Below, piece after piece: positions 45,881 through 57,904 of a stretch of 64,000 nucleotides of DNA. Origin of the DNA: Vitis vinifera (lineage: Eukaryota; Streptophyta; Magnoliopsida; Vitales; Vitaceae). The notes beneath the pieces are model-generated. The model did not search any database and had not been told where the DNA came from. It saw only the letters and a list, made by a program, of their open reading frames with translations. A program made the position numbers and the translations under genes. Within the stretch, counting starts at the first letter, position 1. Every line of letters starts with the position of its first letter. The stretch is taken from NCBI RefSeq assembly GCF_030704535.1, contig NC_081815.1, positions 821,001 to 885,000 on the forward strand. Reading direction: 5' to 3'.

Positions 45881-47510
45881 ATGGAGGCTCCTTCTTGTGT
45901 AGTTTTGGCCCTGGTGTGGCTAGCTGCAGCAGCCCTTCTCTCAAAACTTTTCAGTTTCCGGCCAGCCCACAAGCAAAACCTTCCACCAGGCCCCAAACCA
46001 TGGCGGATCATCGGCAACCTAAACCTCATTGGCCATCTCCCCCACCTGTCCCTCCACAAACTGTCCCAAAAATATGGACAAATAATGCAGCTTCAATTCG
46101 GGTCCTTCCCAGTTGTAGTGGCCTCGTCTCCAGAAATGGCAAGGCAGTTCTTAAAGACAAATGATCACCTCTTTGCCTCTAGGCCTCAGACTGCTGCTGG
46201 CAAGTACACTGCTTATAACTACTCCAACATCACCTGGGCACCTTACGGTCCATGCTGGCGCCAGGGGCGTAAAATCTTCCACACAGAGCTGTTCAGCTGG
46301 AAAAGGCTCGAGTCTTGTGAATATATTCGGGTCGAAGAAAGGCGGGCTTTCGTCTCCCGCCTCTATGCGTTGTCAGGAAAGCCAGTCATGCTTAAAGACC
46401 ATCTCTCTCGCGTTACTCTCAGCGTTATAAGCAGAATTGTACTGGGGGAGAAGTACTTCAATGAGTCTGAATCCGGGAGGTCAATAGTGACGGTGGAAGA
46501 GTTCCAGGAGATGCTGGATGAGTTGTTCTTGCTTAATGGTGTGTTGAATATTGGGGATTGGATACCTTGGATTGCATTCTTGGACTTGCAAGGGTATGTG
46601 AAGAGGATGAAGGCCTTGCGTGATAAATTTGATAGGCTTTTTGATCATGTGATTGAGAAACACAGGGCCAGAAGAGAAGCAGCGGACTTTGTGGCTAAGG
46701 ATATGGTGGATATGCTTCTGAGATTGGCTGATGATCCTGATCTTGAGGTTAAGCTCGGTACTGATGGGGTCAAAGGGCTTACCCTGGTTAGTGTTATATG
46801 AGTTATGAACATATCCAGCCATTCAAATTAGTATATTCTATTGAAATCTCATGATAATTTTGCTTGTTTTGTTGTTTCATGGTCAGGACCTGCTTGCTGG
46901 TGGTACAGATACCTCAGCTACTACTATGGAATGGGCAATGTCTGAGATCTTGAGGCAGCCAAGCATAGCTACGAAGGCAACTGAAGAGCTGGATAGAGTC
47001 ATAGGGAGAGACAGATGGGTGGAAGAGAAAGACATCCCCCAACTTCCTTACATAGATGCAATTGTGAAGGAGACAATGAGGCTACACCCTGTTGCTGTCC
47101 TGCTTGCCCCTCACCTGGCTCTTCAAGACTGCAATGTATCTGGCTATGATATTCGCAAAGGAACCCGAGTCCTAGTAAACGCATGGAGCATAGGGAGGGA
47201 CCCCAACATATGGGATGCACCGGAGGAATTTCGCCCAGAGAGGTTCCTAGGGAAGGCAATTGATGTGAACGGGCAAAACTTTGAGCTACTACCATTTGGT
47301 TCAGGGCGGAGGATGTGTGTTGGATACAGGCTTGGCCTAAAGATGATTCAATCAAGCTTGTCTAACATGTTGCATGGATTCCACTGGAAATTGCCTGGGG
47401 ATATGAAGACAGAAGAGCTGAACATGGAGGAAGTGTTTGGCCTTACAACTCCAAGGAAGGTCCCACTTGTTGCTGTCATGGAGCCTAGACTCCCAAGTCA
47501 TCTGTATTAG
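45881..47510 (+). CDS. CYP92A-type cytochrome P450, copy 5 (intact)
   Basis: Two exons, 45881-46786 and 46887-47510, with a 100-bp GT-AG intron, encode 509 residues starting MEAPSCVV. Anchor, PPGPKPWRIIGN, WRQGRK, AGGTDTS, KETMRLHP, PERF and the haem loop are all present. The haem loop reads FGSGRRMCVGYRLG: Val follows the ligand Cys where copies 1, 3 and 4 have Pro. Exon 2 also has DLLAGG and TMEWAMSEIL. YGPC replaces YGPY before WRQ. Its convergent neighbour, 452 bp away, is the only complete RIPK-like kinase, so this is probably the least rearranged unit of the array. Confidence 0.95.
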
Positions 47511-47961
47511 TCGTGCCTTTCGACCTATGTTTTCTTGATATTTTTCAGTTGTGTGGGATGTTTTTAAACTGTTAATTGTATTTCTCCTGTTCTATATCCA
47601 TGAATGCAGTGGCTTCCTCCATTGATAACAGACCTTTGAAAAATGAGGTTACTGATGTTGTCAAAGGATACACATAATGCCAAACTTTCAATTATGACAA
47701 TGGTGTATATGTCACTAATGATCTCATTTTATAGGACTTCATCTTCTTTTCTCATTTGGGGCAGGCAGCCATGAGTCAGTCAGTTGCCTCATCGTTAATC
47801 AAAGAAAAATGAGGCGAATTTGAAAGAATTGATTCTAATGACTAAAGTGTTCTTCTCATAAATATTCATACACTTCATGCCTAAAATGTGACACTATGAA
47901 ATCAAGACAAATCCTCAACAAATCTCTATTTACAGTATGATCTACAGTTCTACCAGTCAGT

Positions 47962-49859
47962 CTAACTTCCCCTGCTCCTGGGATGCAGGGGAGAGTTTGG
48001 ACTGTTTCTGAGGTTCTGGCGTAGAGCGGTTTCTGAATAAATGGTTGGGGATTTTGGTGATCTCATCCTATGCCTATGGCCTTGATGGGAACTTTCTTTT
48101 TTGGGTTCCTTCTGTGCTTCTCCTCCTTCCTTCGTCTCCTCCTTAGGCAAGTCATTTTCGCTTGGGACAGTGTAAACAAAGGTCCCAACTGGAATTTCAT
48201 TGTAGTCCTGGAGAGGCTCCAGGGTCTTAACCACAGTGCTCATTGTTGGCCTATGCTTTGGCCTGTGGCTCAGGCACTGGTAAGCCAATGCAGCAGCGCT
48301 CTGAGCCCCTGCTTCTGAGTATTGACCTTCAAGTCTTGGATCCATTATGCGGGCAAGCTTCCTGGAATCGTTCAGTTGTGGCCTAGCCCACTCTGCTAGG
48401 TTCTGCTCCCTGTTAGGCCGGGTCTTATCCACTGATCTTCTCCCAGTTAGTAGCTCTAAGAGCACCACTCCAAAGCTGTAAACATCGCTCATTGCTGTCA
48501 AATGCCCTGAAAACAAGCAAACTTATTAGTACTCCAAAGTAATATGCCCTTTTACATTCAATCTAGATTGGATTAAACCTTACTGAATTACCTGTCATAA
48601 TGTACTCTGGAGCAGCATACCCTTGTGTCCCCATTACTCGGGTTGAAACATGTGTGTCATCACCTTCAGGGCCGTCCTTGGCTAGACCAAAATCTGATAA
48701 TTTGGGAGTATGATCCTGAAAATAGTATCACCATAAGGTCATTGATCACAAAGAAAGCCAACAACAATGCTGAAAGTACTCTCAAACAAGGGGGGAGCAG
48801 AAGCTTACAGAGTCCAACAAGATGTTTGAAGCCTTAAAATCTCGATATATAACAGGTTTCTCCGCTTCATGGAGGAAAGCTAAACCCTTTGCAGCCCCAA
48901 GTGCAATTTTCATTCTTGTGGACCATGGAAGAGAAACAGAGTACCCTGCAGCAGATGAGCGTTCACATTTATTCCTCCATTTGAGTGTTTGAAAAAGGAG
49001 AAAACGATTTCCCAACGGAAGAAATTAAGACAAAAAGCAAAGAATTCTTCTTCCCCAACCACGCATACCAAACCCCCCATATGAGCAAGAAAAATTCAAC
49101 AGCTAAGATTATTTCTACTGTTATACACTTTCATATGCAATGAGAACTAAATAAATATCAAAGACTATGACATTTTGGAAACCAGATATAGAATTTTCCA
49201 ATCTAGAAAAACGAAAATGGTGGTGGAAAAATGGAGAGCATACTTCTGAAGAGCTGATTCTCCAAGCTTCCTCGCGGCATGTATTCGTATACCAGGAGCC
49301 TGTGCTCGTCCTCGCAACAATACCCGATCAGCTTGACAAGATGCGGGTGCCTCAGTTGCCCGAGAAAAATCACTTCTGTCTGCAATCAAAGGAAGGAAAA
49401 AACACCATTTCATCACCAACCCATTAAGGAAAATTCAATACTGGAAAATAAAAAGAACGAACTTGAACTCACCAGCCATTCTCGATGGCCCTGCAAGCCT
49501 TCCAAATCCAAAAGCTTGACAGCCACGGGCTGAGCCTTCAAACCAGGGCGGAGCTTGTCATCAATGAAGCCCTTGTGGACGGGGCCGAACCCGCCTTCTC
49601 CGATGAAGTTGTTGGAGGAGAAGTTCTGGCAGATCACCTTCAGCTCAGTCAGCGTGAACACATGAAGGTTTGACCCCATCAGAGAGGTGGACAGATCCTC
49701 AGACAGCGTCGACCCCGGATTACTCAAATCCGATATCGAAATCCTCTGAAACGAGGTCTGCTTCGCCACCACTGCCGCCTTCCTCCGCTTGGACGCCATC
49801 TTTTCCGACCCGTAACATGCCGGGAAAACCGATCTCCACGTGATCTTCTTCACTGCCAT
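47962..49859 (-). CDS. RIPK: RIPK-like receptor-like cytoplasmic kinase (RLCK-VII), intact
   Basis: Five minus-strand exons, 49473-49859, 49244-49379, 48809-48945, 48592-48715 and 47962-48506, all GT-AG and in phase, encode 442 residues. The start [20 protein letters not shown] matches the N-terminus of Arabidopsis RIPK as I remember it. The protein has the glycine loop GEGGFG (87-92), VAVK with K115, the catalytic loop YRDFKASN with D210, DFG at 228-230, [18 protein letters not shown] (activation loop and P+1) and a Ser/Pro/Lys-rich C-tail. RIPK is a plasma-membrane-associated Ser/Thr kinase of immune signalling that phosphorylates RIN4; the role here is by orthology. It lies tail-to-tail with P450 copy 5. 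Three truncated copies lie in the other units. Confidence 0.95.
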
Positions 49860-52800
49860 CTCTCTCCTGTATATTTTCTATACCACCAGCCTACCTCCTC
49901 TCGCCTTTTTCTCAATCAAAAACTATCTCAGGAACAAAGAAAATGGGCCGATGGAAATGGGAATGGGTTCAATGATCTAAATATGGAGAAGGGGTGGGGG
50001 AATATTCAAATCACCACCTGCTCTCTAGACTCTATACAAGGCGCACACTGAGAAGAGGTTTCCAACTCGTTTCTTTTATTTTATGTATTTATTTTTTCAT
50101 TTTAATTTCTTCCTCCACGCAGCATGAAATCTTCAACATTTCTATTTACATGATGATAATGAAAGTGGTGCGTAGATTTTTCTTTTTCTCTCTTTCCTTT
50201 TTTTTCGTTTTTAAAATGACGTTATTGACCTTGAGAGTCTTTGACTTTTTGTTGGTAGACAAATAGAGACCTGGTTTTTGGGTGTGTTTGGAAACTTTCC
50301 AAAGGGCCTTTTATATTCAACACGCTTTGGAGGATTCGATTGGAGATGAACAAAAAGTCTTTATCGAATAATAATTATTAATTATTATTGTTGGCCTTTT
50401 ATTTTCTTTATACCATAAGGGAACAAGTGTGTGTGTGTGCGCCCTTTATAAGTAGTAATCACCAAATGTCAAGACAATGTATTTTGATTCATGACCCTTC
50501 AATCATATATGATGAGATAAAAATAAAAAATTAAAATTAAAATATAAAATAATGAAACTTGAATACAATTTATAAAAATATTTGTAAGTTGTAAAATAAT
50601 GAGACTTTTTAATATAATATTTCACAATTCTTTAATGTATTTCGATACAATACATTGCTGACACGATATCAAAAATCATTTTTTCATTATTATATTAAAA
50701 AAATCATTGCCTAATAATCTAAAAACAATGACATATCTTAACTTTCTTTGTATCCAATTCTTTGAAATTTTGAATTTATTTTTTATTTTTATTTTATAAA
50801 ATAAGAAATTAGATTTGTTGGTCAAAAGCTAATGGGACAAATTAAAAATAAATTATTTTATATATATGGAAAAGCACTTTTTCATATTATATTAAATATT
50901 TTTATCAGTTTTATTTGTATAATAAGATATGAAAACCATGGTTATAATATAATATACCAAGAATATAATTAGATTATAGAAAAATAATAATACAAATAAT
51001 ATGATATGAATATGAGCGGGCCTGAGATTTCAATATGTTGCCCCACCCCCACCTTCTGAATTTTTCCTAGTACGATAATGCTTTAAAAAAATGAAAAAGA
51101 TATTTATTTTCAGACATATTTTGATGGTAATAAAAAATGAAAATAATAATAATAATCAGAGAAAAATAGAGAGGGATAAGAAATCCAGCTGTTGATAGAG
51201 ATAAGGGCAATTCCGTCAACAAGGAATGGCTTGTACTGGCATGGTTCCGTATCTTCTAGAAAAACTTCTCCAATATAAAACCACACAATCCAGTAAAATT
51301 ACACAACCACCCTCCAAGGTTCACTAGAATTCCGAAACTGATCACAGCCGTCCCTTCCACTGACTCCACCAATCAAGCACAATTTAGACGATCCCCGTTC
51401 TCCCATCTCCTTGACCTCAATATCACGGTGGGGTCCACAAAGTGGTAGGTGAAGCGTCACCCAAACACCTCGTCATTATTGCGTCCATGTCAGCAAAGAA
51501 ACTTGGGTACCTGTCCCCAATCGAGGGGTATTTTCGTCAAAGTTAGAGTTGGTAGGGTGGGGCCCATGGCCCTCTTCGTCATTTCAATATGAAAATAGCG
51601 GCGACGGCATCCACATTGAAGTGTAATGCTAAGTCTTAATAGGACCCGATCATTCACCATTACAGCCGTCTGTAATTCGTTTTGAAATGATAGTTTATTT
51701 TATTATTTAAATTAAATGTTTTTTTACTATTTCCATTTTTCACTTTATGATTAAAATAGTTAAAACTATCTCCTTTCCTTTACTTTAAATATTTAAAAAT
51801 AAATAAATTACAGCATGTGGGTTTAATTTTTCTCAACTCAATAGGAGTTTATCAACTTGATAAATAATTTTCGAGATGTGAAAAAAAATTATAGAAAACA
51901 ACTTAAAGTTTAAAAAAAAAAACGATTTCAAAACATTGCGACAAACTCCTATTATAAACTCCTATGGAGTTTACAATCAATTGTCTTATCATAATTATTT
52001 TTTACAATCTTTTAAAACATTTTGAACATGTTTAAAAAATTATTAATAAAAGAAAGGGTTTCAAAACTCGTTATCAGTAAATAATAAGCAACACAAACTT
52101 CTGTGTTTACCCTAATACGAGCCAAACGCAAGTCACTCTTATTGAAGACAGCACGGGATGTCGTGTTAGCAATAACACGAAAAAATTTGTCTTCAACAAA
52201 AAATCTTTTCAATTATAGAAATAATTTATATGTAAAATCTGTAAATTAAAAGAAGTCCTGAGATGAGAAGATTTTTTTCATAGCACAATAATCGACATTT
52301 TATATTTAATTAAATTATTGTCATCTTAAGATTGTAATTTTAAATATATGACATTAATTTCATATTTAGTTTTAACTTAACTAAAAGTAAGCATTTTAAA
52401 CGAGGCCATTACTGTATTTTTGGCATTATTAGCTCAAAAAAATGATGATACCACAAACATATTATATTGATTTTTTATGAAATCAATTTGAGTAGTACCA
52501 AAATAATGATAACTGATTAAGGTTACCAAGACATGTTCAAGTCATAGAACATGATTGCTAATAGGGAAGAAGGATTAAATTACTAAAATTCACTTAATAG
52601 CATCCACTAATCCTTTAGTGGTGGGCTAAGCCTGGTGAACTCATGGTCTTAGGGCAGTCAAGAGAATCCAACCAATCAATACAAGGTAGCCAAGTTAGTG
52701 GTTAATTTTCAAAATAATCCAATCCTAACTCAAACCCCATCTTATAATGAAACCGAACTACTCACTATTTTATGATTAAGTCCACTTCCATTCACCCTCA

Positions 52801-54440
52801 GTTCAAATTGGGTTGGCTAACAATAATGTTTACCATTTCTATAACAACGCACTATGCACTTTGGCTCCAAGTCTTCGTTGAGTTAGTTTTGAAATATTTT
52901 CAAATGAGTTTTCTAACTTTTTAATTGAAAATGATTTTTTGATAGTTAGTTTTGGAAACATATTATTTTTCCAAACAAATTTAAAATGTTTTCAAGTTTT
53001 GTTTTTTTCTTTAGAGTGTTCTAAAAACCAATTAAAAATATAAAGAATGCTTCGAAAACGTTTACATTATCCATAAATGCAGAGCATCGTCATGAATAAC
53101 AAGTTGAGAAAACTCTTTTTTGTATATATTTGTATTTTTAAACAAAATTTCATATTTTGTAATAACTGAGAAATGATTTTAAAATCATTCAAAACATTTT
53201 TCAAAAATTGGATTTTCAAATGTCATCAAACATATCCCAATTAGTTTCTTCACTTTTATAACGTTTCTTACTAGACTTTCACAAGCAACAATGGCCGAAC
53301 GTATTAAAAATGATTAATTAATCGTAAATATAAAAGTATTGCTAGGGTTTATCCATTGATTTTTTACCAATCACACATGGGTTTGACAACGTAATCCTCA
53401 TTCTCCAAAGGTCAAAAAAATTAGGAGCAAATTTGAACAGATCACAACCAACCTCACCTTCCCTATGGAAATTTACCAAACATTCAAAGAATCAAAGTTT
53501 TTGAAAAAAAAAAGGTTTTCTTAGCTTGGTTGACTCTACTTCTTGATCAACAAATGGGGATAACATGGAAGAAAAGTCTTGTGCAAGTGTGAAAGACAGC
53601 TCAATTCCATGTCAACATTACCAGATACTTCTAATGTTAAACTTGGTGTCTTCAACTACTTGATTGGAAGATCTGCATGTGGTTCATATACTCAGTGGTA
53701 TTTTCAACTCTCTTAATAAGTCTCTTGGGCTGAAAAAATCTAAAAATGTAGGCATGGATGCAAGGAACATAGTATGTTGAATCAGCCCATTAATTCGCTG
53801 TGTATGGGTCATTGGTCAATTTTCCTTTACGCGTACTAGCTCCTTCTATAGATGGGTCTTATCTACACGTACAAGCGTATTTCAAGTCATGCATGGAGTC
53901 ACGTGAGACCCACGTCATATCCAACACCCTTTTCATCAACTACACCATATGTGGAATATATACCATCATTTTGAATGTGTTTATCCAAATAATGTTTCCT
54001 TTGAGTAGTATATATGTAAAACCAAGAATATCTTAGTAGTAGCAGCTTACGGAAATTATAGAGATATCAATGGTTAGATTTTATGAAAATGAGGATGAAA
54101 ATTTGGAGAAAAAAAAAAAGGATAAAATAAAAATTAATCAGAACTTATAAAAATGTTAAAAAAAATTCAAGAAATGATAAAATAACAATAATATGTATAT
54201 TTAGGTTGTTTTATTAAAAAAAAAAAAAATAACAATATATGCATGTATGATCAAATTCGTGAGATTGGATAATAATTTGCAGAATTTAAAAAATACATTT
54301 AATACTTAATTTTAATGTATTTAAGGATATAAAAGAAATGATGATAATATATACATTTATATATTTTTTTGTATTTAATTACAATATAAAAAATACAAAG
54401 AAAATTTTGTTACTATTCATGTTGAAGATTTTATTTTAAT
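49860..54440. other. Long gene-free AT-rich stretch
   Basis: 49,860-50,040 is the kinase promoter/leader side. A GT microsatellite lies near 50,429-50,438. A GC-richer patch at about 51,180-51,660, with CCAATATAAAACC (TATA-like) near 51,271, looks promoter-like but has no reading frame after it. The rest is AT-rich with MITE-like tracts. No gene, RNA gene or intact element recognised. Confidence 0.45.
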
Positions 54441-54628
54441 TTTAAGAAGCGTTCGATCGGTCATTCAATTGGAAAAGTTACCAGTTTACGGTTCACTGGT
54501 CAGATCGATAGTCGAACTGTGTCGAACCGGTGATGTTATAAATATATATTTTTTATATGTTATTAAAATTAAAAATTTTAATAAATAAAAATAATAAATT
54601 ATATCTAAATTTGAATAATATTTACTAA

Positions 54629-54905
54629 GGTGGTGTTTGTTTTTTTGGCTTTTTGCTGAAAATCATTTAGTTTTAAAATTTAGGTTGTTTGTTTTTTTAC
54701 TTTTTCATGACTTATTATAAACTTTTTACTAAATAGAAAAAGCCAAAATATGTGACTTTTTCTAAATAGAAAAAATAACACAATAGTTTTTTTTACTTTT
54801 TAATACTTAATAGAAATAAAATACTACAAAAACAAACAACCTAATATTTAATACTATTAAGTATTAAGGTTCTATTTAGAATTAAGTAAAAAAACAAACA
54901 CCACC
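54629..54905. mobile_element. Tourist-type (PIF/Harbinger) MITE, 277 bp
   Basis: It begins GGTGGTGTTTGTTTTTTTGG and ends with the inverted complement CAAACACCACC, flanked by TAA on both sides (54,626-54,628 and 54,906-54,908). A 3-bp TAA target duplication and GG...CC ends are typical of PIF/Harbinger MITEs. There is no coding capacity. Relatives lie at 61,704, 32,750, 33,780, 14,511 and 12,437. Confidence 0.85.
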
Positions 54906-55164
54906 TAAGTTTTTTTATAAAGTTTTTTATCTGTAAATATTAATAATCCAATATTTTCAATAAATTTAAATTTTAATATACAATAAATAAAATAAAAATG
55001 AAAATTTTAAATATTAAACCTATCATTATAATTATAATCAACAAAAAATTAAGAAATTAAATATTAAGATATTAAATATAAAACATAAAATTAAATTTTA
55101 AAAAACAAAAATGGAAGGAAGGCAAGGCGCAGGCACTATGTTTTGACTTTTAGGATAGGATAGG

Positions 55165-55400
55165 AGAGGAGCGGGGTGGGAGAAGGGGGGGGGTTTTCCA
55201 ACGCACGGGTAGGAGCGATGGCGGGGGTTGGTTTCCAGCGCCTTGCGCCAGTGGGGGGTGGTTTCCAGAGCCTTTGGGAGGGCGTGGTTTCCAGTGTCGG
55301 GAGGTGGGGAGCAAGGCATTCCAGCGCGCGTTGGGGAAGGGGGCGGCGGGGGTGGTTTCCAATGCCTTTGGGGGGCGATTTCCAGCGCCAGGGGCAGGAC
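55165..55400. repeat. GC-rich degenerate minisatellite
   Basis: The phrase GGTTTCCAGxGCCTT recurs at irregular spacing (about 25-65 bp), separated by G-runs such as GGGGGGT, GGGGAAGGGGGCGG and GGGGGGC. The block is an abrupt G-rich island in AT-rich DNA. Reading frames across it on both strands are low-complexity Pro/Trp or Gly repeats and do not look like genes. Confidence 0.75.
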
Positions 55401-57523
55401 GACACTCCAGACAACAATGGGAACAGCCACATGGATATTGGAAGGAAAAGAAAAAAAAAAAAAAACCGAACGATTCGTCCTGTTCATCAATCGGACCTCT
55501 GGTTTGATCACTTTCCGATCTAATTATCCAGACCTGACCGAGATCAGACCTAATTTAAAACCATGACAAAAACCTAGTAAAATCACAAAAAGTCAACTAT
55601 TTTCCATGGGTTGACTTTTCTCTTCCTTTTCCAAATTTGTGGATCTCTAAATCCCAATATTTTCTTGGTGAAATTTTAATCCATTGCAAATATTAGGTTT
55701 TCTTATTAATGTTAGTTTTAGAATTGAAAATTTTAAGTTCTCATTGCAATTTTCTTCGAAGTTAATTTAAATTTGTCCTTAAAAAAAAAAAGTTCACATT
55801 ACCTTTATATTATCTATTTTGGTCCATTAACCATAATGACTTTAAAATTGGTCTTGCCAAATTCCCAAGGGGGTGTGTGGAATATGACAATCACCGATAT
55901 ATTACAACCATTCAAAACTTCATATGAATAAATAGTCTATTATCAACATCGCATTCATACACCCTCCTCATGATCCATAGGTTCATAGATGGATAAATTC
56001 TACATGTTTACTTGCAATATGGTAAGTTCTGATAAAGATATTGCTTACTTTAAATTTATCAATCTTAAATCCACTTACACATTAGTCTTTTTTTAGTGTT
56101 GAAAACTTTCTCCCTCTAGTGATACGAATTTATATTGGAATACTATTCTACATAGACATTATTCATTTTAGCTCACCAACCATTTTTTTTTCTAGGTGAC
56201 ATAGACTATCATATTCAACCTCCCATATAAAAATAACTTCCTCAAAACATGAAGTTAATAGGTAATGTTTCACATACATTCTAACTTGGGGATTGACTTT
56301 TAGTATCATTGTGATAATCCATATTAATATTGTCGGTTTCGAGTTCCTTTGTATCTAAATCAAATAATATTTATATAAAGCCATTACAATAGTAGTAGAT
56401 TTGATTTTTAACCAAAAATGTCATATGCCATGACAAGGATATTGCCTCTATACGGGATATTGAATGCGATATCAAGTGCCACTCTATAAGATATATAGAG
56501 GCATTTTAATGGAACAATTAGGTTTAGTAGGTCTAGGCCCATGGGAATGATATTAATTTGGGGTTTTGGATTGGATGAACTTGAGTTGGGTTGAGTTTTA
56601 AAAGCAACAAACTAGGCCCATGGGCTCCATAAGCCTGGTGTGACCATATGATTGGGCCCAATCAGATTGGAATCTTGGCCATCACACTCATTGGCCCCAC
56701 ACCAGATCCCAAAACCCTCATCTTTATTAAAATGTGACAAGGACCCATTTGACATTAATGTCATTCATAGCCCTACATCATTGCAAATGAGGCCTGAACA
56801 TTGACACACATTAGAATAGAACACCACAAAAATCAAATGGCTGTAGGCCATTCAACCAAATCTAATTCTGCAAGGAAAACTAAGTATGGGGTCATTACAT
56901 TGCTTGGTATGTAATAAGGAGTGGGAATAGACGTCTCATTCATTTTCTCTTTTATTCTTATATTTGGATAAATGTTAAAAAGATAGAAATAAAATAAAAA
57001 ATTATTCGGATTTGAATTCATCAAAAGCATGTGGTATTTTGATTCATTAAACTCATTTAATAATATAAAATAACCTAAATTTACTATTTTACCATTTTAT
57101 CTCATTCTTCAAGTTCGATGCTTATCTTCTTTACAAAACTAGAGACTCATTCATCATCCACTTTTATGCAATAAGTGATTTTCCCAATCAATCAAACCTT
57201 CTACGATATTTAGAAAAAAAATTTCAATTTCTAATTTCTAGGGTTTTTAATGAAATTTGAATTCTTTTATTTCCTCTTTTGGAAATAGGAAAAATATTTG
57301 CTAGCTTTAAGAATTTAAATATTACAAAAAAAACTCTCAAATTTTATTTTTTTAAAATAAAAATAAAATAAAAAATTAAAATTATATAGAAGGATATCAT
57401 TGTAAATTTTTTTTTTTCATTTCTTTTCCTATTATTATCAAACATTGGAATGGAAACAAATAATCATTTCAATCTTGCATTCCTAAGTTCATCCAAATAT
57501 TAGAAATGGAATCATCAAATTAT
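55401..57523. other. Gene-free AT-rich DNA
   Basis: 55,470-55,570 carries GATC/CGG-rich phrases (TCGGACCTCTGGTTTGATCA, ATCCAGACCTGACCGAGATC) resembling those at 54,440-54,530 (TTCGATCGGTCA, GTGTCGAACCGGTGATG). Together they may be the ends of one larger old element enclosing the MITE and the minisatellite; I could not prove an inverted or direct match. Nothing else recognised. Confidence 0.35.
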
Positions 57524-57904
57524 TTTCCATGTACTAGATGTAAAAGTTTTTGTATGTTATCTATCCGGTCAATTTAGATTTTTCCTCCCTTAGAATTTGA
57601 CCACCCCCCCCCCCCCCCCCCCCCAATAAAGAAAATGAAAAAAAAAATGATAACCAATCAAACTAATCCACTTGGACTCTTAACCAATCAAACTAATCCA
57701 CTTGGACTCTCACTTTTTTATTTGAATTTTTTTATATTTATATTTAATTATTTAATTATTTGAATTTACAATTCAAATTTGAAGTTGGATCAATACCTAA
57801 CCGATACCTATTCAATACTTTTAATATTTTCCATGTACTAGATGTGAAAGTTTTTGTATGTTATCTATCCGGTCAATCTAGATTTTTCCTCCCTTAGAAT
57901 TTGA
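57524..57904. repeat. Direct repeat pair with C21 tract and a perfect 30-bp tandem repeat
   Basis: 57,524-57,603 and 57,826-57,904 are nearly identical 79-80-bp direct repeats (TTTTCCATGTACTAGATGT ... CCTTAGAATTTGAC). The first ends at a 21-base C homopolymer (57,604-57,624). Between them a 30-bp unit beginning TAACCAATCAAACTAATCC occurs twice in tandem (57,651-57,680 and 57,681-57,710) without a mismatch. Confidence 0.9.

Noticed and set aside
49165-49859. Plus-strand frames opposite the kinase exons
   Set aside because: Antisense shadows; the minus-strand exons splice cleanly into a complete RIPK-like kinase.
55098-55511. Pro/Trp-rich minus-strand frames of up to 137 codons
   Set aside because: Translation of the GC-rich minisatellite; repetitive composition with no domain.
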